Assembly (NCBI RefSeq): GCF_032118995.1
Contig: NC_092663.1
Span: 5,704,001 to 5,768,000 of the forward strand
Length of the DNA: 64,000 bases
Reading direction: 5' to 3'
From: Asterias amurensis
Taxonomy: Eukaryota; Echinodermata; Asteroidea; Forcipulatida; Asteriidae
Positions 56,360 through 64,000 of the stretch are shown here, in pieces (the stretch's first letter is position 1; each line of letters opens with the position of its first letter). The notes under the pieces are model-generated. The model searched no databases and was not told where the DNA came from. It saw only the letters and a list, made by a program, of their open reading frames with translations. A program made the position numbers and the translations under genes.

Positions 56360-59300
56360 TCATTTCTTTCCTTGGATTTCCTTAAGAAAAACAAAGTTGA
56401 GACAAAATCAAAACATCAGTACAAATGTGAGTGATAAACAATACATAAGATGATGTAAGGAGAGTACAGCATTGATGTGTGATTCTCTTTTAATAGTGAG
56501 GTCGTGGGTTCGAATCCCACTCTAATCAATTCTTTTATTTCAACATGTTCAAGCATATCAAATCTAATTGGCGGCCATGTTGGTGTAGTGGTGTCTTGAA
56601 ATCAAATTACCTACCTTTTTTCGGTTTTATTAGGGGGAGGGGGGGGTCAAGGGATGGAAATGCACTTAAGGTGTACACACTTTGTATTAGCTTATATCAC
56701 TTATTTATAGCACTAGTTTATAGTATTAATGTGCTAGTAATAGTTGCTAGTAATAGTCACTAGTAATAGTTTATAGTACTAGCCTATAGTAGTATACACA
56801 TATTGACTGGCATTGAAGTAACTAGTATTCGTTTATTCCCCCGAGGGACTTTGAGTGACCAGAGAGGGACCCATTTCCCCGAGGCCGAAGGCCAAGGGAA
56901 GTAGGGCCCTCTTCTGGTCACTCACAGGCCCAAAGGGGGATAGACGTACACTAGTTACCGAATTATGCCAGACAATAAATGTTTCATAACACAGCTCGGT
57001 TTTAAATGTGAAATAAGAACAGATATCTGAAAAAGAAAGGACACTTTGTAGTTGCTGTTCATTGTTCAAGTCAAGAGAGGGCGCTGTGCCGGGCACTATT
57101 TTCAAAGACTAGTGCCCGCTCGGGAACTAGTACCCGCAAACTAGCGCGCGCGAGCACTAGACTATATTAGTTCATCCCACATGACCGTGTTTTAGCCAAC
57201 CAGAATGCAGAACAAGCAAGAGGTGTGTTATAATAGTTTATAGTACTAGTTTATCAACCAGGCTGTGGGCCAATAACCAATCTAGTCTAAACACCCTGTT
57301 GTATCGACACATTTGAATAGATGATGATTTGACCATCACTTACCAAACCAGTAAAGTTCTTCTGCTTGAGTCGATACTTAAATGTTGCTTGTGATAACGC
57401 TCTGGTTAGGTCTGTGGCCAAAGCAGCATCTTCTTCAGAATTGACTTCTGGATCCGACTACGAAGAAAGGTCAAGTAAAAAGGGATAATGAGCTTGATCA
57501 AGTTTTACATCATATACAGGTTAAAATTCCAGTTGAACCTAGCTAACTTTGCTTTCTAACATAATTGTCATTTTGTTTTGACTCCATAAATTAGGGTGCC
57601 TTGTTAGTTCACAACGTATACAGAAAATCGTTTAAAAAAAAATCTTTCAAACCATATGCATTTCATAACGGTTTCAAATGCTTTTCATAGACCAACTTGC
57701 CCGATCCAAGGCAACGTTTTCCTTTAAGATAATGCAACTTTTTTATTTCAATTATCAATAAACCAAAAAGGAAACTGAGTACAAATAACTCACAAGGGTA
57801 TTGAGCAATGTATCACCTGATCTGGAACCTCCAGAAAAGACTTTACTGATGCCAATATTGCTTCCACTTGACTGAATAAAAAACAAAGGCAGAAACTAAG
57901 TCAATAATACACAAGCTGAGATTTAGACTTCACAAAAATATGAGGGGAAAATACACCAGACTGAAGGTCTTTTTGTTTTTACTGGACCAGACCAGACTCA
58001 AAATGAGAAAGTGTTTCACATTTGAGCTGTTTATTGAAACAGCACTAAGAGAAGATTGATCTCTTTTAGTGGGAAAACTGTCAATACTCAACGGAATCCA
58101 AAGATATCTGGATTTACCAGTGTTAATTAAAAATGCAGTGATTATTAAAAAGGACTTATACAGTTGGAAGTTTACACAAATTTGTGCAACAAGGTTTTTT
58201 TTTCCATTATTCTCTTGCAACTTCAATGACCATTGAGAATACTGGTAATTGACAATTACCAAAGGTGTCCAGTGCTTAAAGGCAGTGGACACTTTTGGTA
58301 GTTACTCAAAATAATTATCAGCATAAAACCTTACTTGCTAACGAGTAATGGGGAGAGGTTGATAGTATAAAACATTGTGAGAAGTAATTTTCCACGAATT
58401 TTATTTCGAGACCTCAAGTTTAGAACTTGAGGTCTTTAAATCAAGCATCTGAAAGCACACAGTTTCAATGGTGTTTTTTTCTTTCATTAGTATCTTGCAA
58501 CTCCTACGACCAATCAAGCTAAAATTTTCACAGGTTTGTTATTTTATGCATATGTTGAGATACACCAAGTGAGAAAACTGGTCTTTGACAATTACCAATA
58601 GTGTCCGTTGTCTTTTAACTGTTACATGTTCAGTAATTGGGTATCATGTATAGTACTTACCCTAAGATAGTTGCTTAGAGGCATCATTATATCTCCAAAT
58701 CGGCGTTGATGTTCTTGAGCTATAAATACATCACTACAGTAATGTCTGAGCTGGTCATTGGTCAAACATGTAGGTAATGGCATAGGTGAAACCCTGCAAG
58801 AATCAAATACGTCATAATATCACATTACACCTCAAAAAAAAAAAATAGTGGTCTAGTTCAAAGGACTTTAGCATTAAACATCTGACATCACACTTCTAGG
58901 TTTGTGAATCTGCCTTGAGCCTTCAGCTATTCCTATCACCTCTGACCTCGCATTCATTTCACATGGAGATTCACAGTCAAATCCTACAGTATACATATAA
59001 AATACATGCCACTGATGCAGATAACTGATGTACTTCACAAATTTGTATGCTTTCAGATGTCTAATAAAAGGCTACAGAACTGAAGTCTTTAGTGGAGAGA
59101 GAAATTACTTCTTTCTTAAAAAACTTCAGAGGGAGCTGTTTCTTGCATGTTGTACACTGTAAACAGCTCTCCATTGCTCGTTCCCAAGTAAGTTTTTATG
59201 CTAACAATCATTTTGAATAACTACCAATATCATCCAGTGCTTTAATACTATAACAAGTACTCACTGACTGAAAGCTGTGGATGGCATTGTTTTTGAGACA

Positions 59301-60696
59301 TTTGAATGCCTCATTGAAGTGGACTGTTTATCATTTGAGATAGAAGCATCTTGCTGAAACTGACCGACGCCCATCGACGGTTGCTTTGAGATTAATACGG
59401 ATGGAACATCACTTGAAGATGTCTGTAGGTTAGGAGCTACTACCTCAAATGAGAACACTTGGGATGGAAGAGGCGTTGCGTCTGTTGATTTCTTACTTGG
59501 CTGGAAAGTTGCTTTGGATTGATAAGTGAGTTGAGGTGAGGGTTGTGATGGTGTAGCGTCATCCATTGATGGTGTGTCTGGAGATGATGCCTCATCTGTC
59601 TGGCTGTCTGGAGGACTAGCAAAAGGGATCTCAACATCATCTGGTTCATAAAAACACATCAAATCAATCCCATGATTGGATTGGCAAGGTCATTTCCTAA
59701 CATGCCTTAAGCCCAATACATATTTCCTGCCAATCACAGCTCTGTTTTCACTGCAAATGTTTCGCAGGAGTTGAGCACATTTCAACCAATGCAAATCATT
59801 TGTTGCGAATTTGTGACATAAAAACTTGTTCAGCGGAGTACGGGTTGGAGTCCCTGACATGAGACAGACTTGTGTCCTTAAGCAAGACACTTAATCATTG
59901 CTTCATCCTTCGGATGGGACATAAAGGTGTTGGTCCGGTGTGTTGTGTAACGCATGTAAAAAAACTCAGTCCCAATATTCCTGGTTTGATTGGCAGCATG
60001 TTGCACCACAACATCTTGTAAACCATTATGGCACTATGTAAAAGGAGTTGGTCTCATAATTCAAACGTAGTCCCACATACCTTGTAGGAAAAATAGTGCC
60101 AGGGGCATCACTGAGTGACGGATATGCACGCTATATAAGAAGCCACTGATATTATTAGGAAGTGAATCTGAAATCTTTGAAGATCTTACCCATCATATCA
60201 TCTTGCTGCTCATCCTCTACATCACTCTCTCTCTCACTGCTGAGTCTGATGTTTGTCTGACCAGGTCCATCTCTCTTAGCTGCTATCTTGATAATACTAT
60301 TCAATAATACCGCTAAATCAACCGACTCACGCTTCTGTAACTTCTCATTCTGTTTGTAAACGTCTTCCACTGTGCAGTATTGCTCCGCTAAATCAGGCTT
60401 CAGCTTCTTCTAAGAGACCAAAATAAAGACAACAATCATAAGGAAAGTGACAACCACAAATTGTTTTAAAAGGTTTGGGTACTCTTGTTCGACACAAATG
60501 CCACAGATTTACATTAAACTTACAGTCTTGGTTTGATTGTCTGCATATTGCACCACAGCACCATGGTGCTATGTAAAAGGAGTAGGTCTCATAATTCAAA
60601 TTGAGTCCCACGTACCTTGCAGGAAAATACTGTATGTAAAAGAGCCTTGAGCGTCCCTGAGTGATGGATAGGCATGCTATATAAGAAGCCACTATA

Positions 60697-60747
<51 letters not shown>

Positions 60748-63271
60748 AGCAACTCACGATATAAGCCTGCCTGTGTGTTTTTGCCATGACGTGTAGATAG
60801 ATGCGTCTTCTGGATATATCTGATGTATCACATAGGCTGCATTCATAGGTGTCATCATTAGCGTCAGGTGATACCACCCGGGTCACAAAATCAAGACCTA
60901 TCACAGTAATATCAAATCAAATCATTAAGTATTTGCAATTTTACACTTTTGCATGAAAGCAAAGGGGTGTAAATATGTAATCTGCTGAAATTAACAAGGC
61001 CCAAGTACATCTGTTTCTTACCAATGATAGGTCTGTCTTTCTGGTTGTGGCACAATGGGACAAATCCTCCACGTCTTGAGCCATTCCTTTTAGACCTTTT
61101 CTTACAAGCACCAACACTTCCTGTTTAAAAAAAATACAAATACATGTTTATGCCTTTTTTTTTCTTCTGGCTTTTATTTCACTGTTTGCTAAAAGTTTAT
61201 ACAAGTATTACAAAAACAGTATTTACACTTCAGGTCACACTTCATTTGCAAAACAATTGATAGTTTATGCACACAAGCAACATACATCTAAAGTAAAATG
61301 TCAGGTATTTTCACTTTCTGTGGCAATAGTACAATAAAACTTTGTATCCCCAAATAAGTGTAACAATTACTAAGAGTTTCATCAGCAGTTCAAATAAATT
61401 TATCTCTGTTCATTGATTATGAAATGAGTGCAAGCCACAGTTTACACTACCTTGGTTGCATGATGGGTCCTTGGTCTGCAGATTCTACAAATAAAACAAA
61501 ATCAGCAATATTTCAAATTGGAACATGATAAGACAACAATATTATATGTAACAAACTGCATGTTGTGGCCGAGCTGTTAAGAGCACTGGACTCAAATGCT
61601 GGTGTTTCTGATCAGCAGAGTGTGGGTTTGAATCCCGATCGTTACACTTGTATCATTTAGCAAGACACTTAACCATTGCTTCGTCCTTCAGATGGGACTT
61701 AAAGCCATTGGTCCCATGTGTTGTGTAACGCAGCCAGTGCACTTATAGTAAAGAGAAGGGGTAATTGCCCCGGTGTTCCTGGTTTGCGCCAAAGCACCTT
61801 GTAAACCACTACATAGTGCTATAAAAGAATTAGGTCTCATAATTCAAACATAGTCCCACATATCTTGCAGGAAAATACTGAATGTTGAAGCAGCTTGAGC
61901 TTCACTGAGTGATGGATATGAGTGTTATATATGAGGCCATTAATTATGAAATAATGTATGTATTAAATACCCGTTTATGTTTAGCTCCTTTAAGATGCAT
62001 CTTAAGATTGAGAGGTCCACTGCACTCAACATCACATAACTGTCAAGAAAACAACAAAATATCAGTCATTGTGAAATATCAGTGATTTACTGAAATTCAA
62101 AATATTGAAATTCAAAATACAAAGACACTGCTCTAGAATTGAAAAGGTCATGGGACACGCGAGTTCCAATCCCAACGAGTAGTATGCCATTGATTTTTTC
62201 TTCTTTACAGAACTCGGGAAAGTACTGAGTAAACAGTTTTACACTGATAAGTGTAAGGGTCAAACCAAAATTAATATTCTTCATCCCCAATGCAAATTCA
62301 ACTTCTAAAGCATATAGCATGCCTGAGTGTTATATGCCTGTGGTTTTTTTAACAGGACTCTGAAAAGTATTAGTATACAGTGCTAACACACATCGGTGTA
62401 AGGGTCAAACCAAAATTAATATTCTTTATCCCGATGCAAATTCTATGTATTCAAGCATAGAGTAGGCTAAGAAAGATTATTTCACCTTGCAATAGTGACA
62501 TCCATTTTCCTGTGTTTTGTTTGGTGTATCACAGTTCCGATCACCACTAAGGATTACATCACCATTATTAGCCCCTTCTTCAGATCTCATTTCATTTGCC
62601 ACTTTCTCACCAAGTGGCTCTCTATATACTGGATGTGTAACGATTGAACAAGTACTGTAGTATTGTGCGCTTGGTGCAGTAGGCTCACATACATTCTGCT
62701 GAGGTTCATTTTCTTGAGTACTTAATAGTAACTGTTGATTGTTTGGATGTAACGATGGTAGTTGTGGATGCGACAGTGATTGTTGTGCCCATACTGTTTG
62801 ATGCATTGGTTGATGACATGTAGAATGGGTTGTAGGCTCTGGTTGCATATGATGTGTGTAATGAGTAGGTTGTGCCGTTATCTGAGTCATTACAGGTTGA
62901 GATCCGTCGTGTAATGAAGACATTCCTTGGTTTCTTAATGCTTCAGATGTAGTTACACCCATCGGTAATCTTTGATGAGTAGATGTCCAGCCTGGATAGT
63001 CTGACTGATTGTCTTTCCCTTCTGCTGTATTTCTCATCACAGCTGAAGACTCAGTCGGAAACAAGGAATCGTACATATCTATTGCTTGATGGGCTCCGGT
63101 CAGGTTTACATGATGTGGACCACTATAGGTTGGGTACTGCTGGCTTGGGGTAAGGTTTGGATTAGGATTAGGATTAGGGTGATTGTCTGAGAGTCTTTGT
63201 TGGTATGAAGCTTCTGGTGCCATAGATGTTCTCTCGTGTTGCCAATATCTGTAAGCCTGTTGGTAACTCAT
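56360..63271 (-). CDS. U1/matrin-type zinc-finger protein, family not recognised
   Basis: Eleven exons on the minus strand: 63271-62486, 62039-61971, 61484-61451, 61120-61022, 60897-60758, 60409-60190, 59640-59265, 58793-58661, 57871-57794, 57457-57344, 56380-56360. All phases close; 689 aa from the Met at 63271. Residues 1-260 are Gln/His/Pro-rich and disordered. Across the first intron lies a finger of form C-x2-C-x12-H-x5-H (CKLC, then HLKGAKH), typical of dsRNA/RNA-binding U1-like fingers. Exon 5 holds a second module (GLDFVTRVV, YECSLC, YLHVMAKTH, HRQAYIKKLKPDL), which resembles segments of ZNF318-like nuclear proteins. The rest is Ser/Pro-rich with acidic patches. An acceptor 11 bp before the Met means an upstream exon, coding or 5' UTR, is likely. 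The seven-codon last exon (EIQGKK) is the weakest call. Role probably nuclear RNA binding, by inference only. Confidence 0.75.
56838..56945. mobile_element. Short inverted-repeat element
   Basis: GACTTTGAGTGACCAGAGAG at the left pairs with CTTCTGGTCACTCACAGGCC at the right, around a small CCCGAGGCCGAAGGCC core. Flanks contain repeated TAGTAATAGTTTATAGTACT words (56700-56790, 57230-57250). It lies in the last intron of the zinc-finger gene. Confidence 0.55.
57625..57727. mobile_element. Half copy of MITE family B
   Basis: ACCATATGCATTTCATAACG, GCTTTTCATAGACCAACTTG and GATCCAAGGCAACGTTTTCC precede TTTAAG. This matches the right arm of 6620-7001 only, without its partner arm. Confidence 0.75.
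58140..58614 (-). mobile_element. Two adjoining TTAA elements of family A
   Basis: 58160-58275 is the right portion of one element (TGCAACTTCAATGACC, AATTACCAAAGGTGTCCAGT). TTAA at 58276-58279 is shared with a complete copy at 58280-58614, whose right TTAA is 58615-58618. The complete copy is inverted relative to 21231. It lies in an intron of the zinc-finger gene, 45 bp from exon 58793-58661. Confidence 0.8.
59035..59245 (+). mobile_element. MITE family A variant, end fragment
   Basis: ACTTCACAAATTTGTATGCT, CTTCAGAGGGAGCTGTTTCT and AGCTCTCCATTGCTCG follow family order to CATCCAGTGCTTTAA. It ends 20 bp from exon 59640-59265. Confidence 0.65.
59825..60165 (+). mobile_element. tRNA-derived SINE, nearly complete
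   Basis: A worn B-box (GGGTTGGAGTCCC) is followed by TGTGTCCTTAAGCAAGACAC, CATTGCTTCATCCTTCGGAT, GTGTTGTGTAACGCATG, TAGTCCCACATACCTTG and a TATAAGAAGCCACTGATATT tail. It keeps the TTAA site that a MITE has hit in the 51113 copy. It lies in an intron of the zinc-finger gene. Confidence 0.78.
60512..60742 (+). mobile_element. SINE 3' half with (TTA)n tail
   Basis: CTTGGTTTGATTGTCTGCAT, TAAAAGGAGTAGGTCTCATA, GAGTCCCACGTACCTTGCAG and TATAAGAAGCCACTATAATT match the SINE at 59825. The tail has about 17 ATT units (60691-60741) and ends 15 bp before the exon donor at 60757. Confidence 0.75.
61562..61955 (+). mobile_element. tRNA-derived SINE, nearly complete
   Basis: The head GTTGTGGCCGAGCTGTTAAG and GTGGGTTTGAATCCCGATCG keep the A- and B-box order. 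The body is as at 59825 (CATTGCTTCGTCCTTCAGAT, GTGTTGTGTAACGCAGCC, CACTGAGTGATGGATATG). It ends next to exon 62039-61971. Confidence 0.8.
62215..62470 (-). repeat. Duplicated intron segment of about 170 bp
   Basis: GTGTAAGGGTCAAACCAAAA and TTAATATTCTT occur near 62250 and 62397, with similar 3' context (TGCAAATTC, AAGCATA). At 62110-62180 a B-box-like GAGTTCCAATCCCAACGAG suggests a degraded SINE head beside it. Confidence 0.55.
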
Positions 63272-63484
63272 GTTCAGCTCGTCTGCAAGTATGCAAAAAG
63301 AAATTGTTAATAAAAATTAAAAGCACACGGATTTATTGATGATCATTAAGAATTAATGACAGAAATGACTCAATGTCCTATATCTTTAACGCCTCTACGG
63401 ATTGTTATGCTGTATACTCGGTCTTTGACATTACTTGTTCTACCTTTTCAACTTTTAAAAGTACACTGTACTCCTATAGAACTG

Positions 63485-64000
63485 TAATATATAGTGGGTT
63501 TGTTCCGCTACAGTCTCAATATATATAGCTGTAGTGGGTTCATTCCGCTACAGTCTCAATATATATAGCTGTAGTGGGTTCGTTCCGCTACAGTCTCAAT
63601 ATATATAGCTGTCGTGGGTTCGTTCCGCTACAGTCTCAATATATATAGCTGTCGTGGGTTCGTTCCGCTACAGTCTCAATATATATAGCTGTAGTGGGTT
63701 CGTTCCGCTACAGTCTCAATATATATAGCTGTAGTGGGTTCGTTCCGCTACAGTCTCAATATATAAAGCTGTAGTGGGTTCATTCCGCTACAGTCTCAAT
63801 ATATATAGCTGTCGTGGGTTCGTTCCGCTACAGTCTCAATATATATAGCTGTCGTGGGTTCGTTCCGCTACAGTCTCAATATATATAGCTGTAGTGGGTT
63901 CGTTCCGCTACAGTCTCAATATATATAGCTGTAGTGGGTTCATTCTGCTACAGTCTCAATATATATAGCTGTAGTGGGTTCATTCCGCTACAGTCTCAAT
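63485..64000 (+). repeat. Tandem array, 40-bp units, runs off the window
   Basis: About 13 units of TGGGTTCGTTCCGCTACAGT plus CTCAATATATATAGCTGTAG at exactly 40-bp spacing, with T/C changes (CGTTCC/CATTCC) and a G/C change (GTAG/GTCG). CTACAG and CTGTAG in each unit can pair. It lies upstream of the zinc-finger gene's first modelled exon, in its 5' flank or first intron. Confidence 0.93.

Noticed and set aside
59440-59649. Separate His-rich minus-strand protein
   Set aside because: It is another frame of the zinc-finger gene's exon 59640-59265, whose own frame phases with its neighbours.

Overview
The window is animal nuclear DNA, most likely echinoderm and probably a sea star. It is AT-rich, its genes have many small exons with GT-AG introns, and its introns are packed with short palindromic DNA elements, tRNA-derived SINEs and CR1/L2-like LINE ends with (TTA)n tails. 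The species guess rests on repeat style and protein similarity recalled from memory, with no database search.

Five protein-coding genes alternate in strand. (1) A lysine-rich protein I do not recognise, minus strand, six exons at 1128-8690, 3' end outside the window. (2) Shugoshin, plus strand, 9102-21791, ten coding exons, 879 aa. (3) Mediator subunit MED24, minus strand, 24322-44565, 22 coding exons, 1025 aa. (4) A p23-type Hsp90 co-chaperone, plus strand, 46779-51940, six exons, 165 aa. (5) A minus-strand protein with a U1/matrin-type zinc finger and a second finger-like module, 56360-63271, 11 exons, 689 aa as modelled. Exons were joined by splice consensus, intron phase and similarity to known family members. 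Reading phase closes across every junction in all five models. Genes 1/2 and 3/4 are divergent and share intergenic promoter regions (8691-9101 and about 46011-46778). Genes 2/3 and 4/5 converge. There is no operon logic: the products act in chromosome cohesion, transcription and protein folding.

The most unusual feature is inside MED24. Four separate tandem arrays (32972-33250, 33965-34455, about 43480-44000, 38205-40405) each straddle an exon-intron boundary. Each repeat copies the 30-52 coding nucleotides next to the splice site, the splice site itself, and some intron. The gene therefore carries long runs of decoy splice sites: 23 decoy acceptors for one exon, 5 for another, 4 decoy donors for a third and 3 for a fourth. 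All decoys lie on the intron side, so the real exon survives. A fifth, nearly perfect 13-copy 59-bp array lies wholly within a MED24 intron.

The rest is mobile-element debris. Several families of roughly 330-390 bp palindromic elements are flanked by TTAA (piggyBac-like target choice), and neighbours often share one TTAA. Two foldback elements have arms built of short degenerate repeats, one with an internal telomere-like run. There are hAT-like and other small inverted-repeat elements and nested insertions. Tandem arrays also lie in the probable 3' UTR of gene 5 and at the right window edge (40-bp units).
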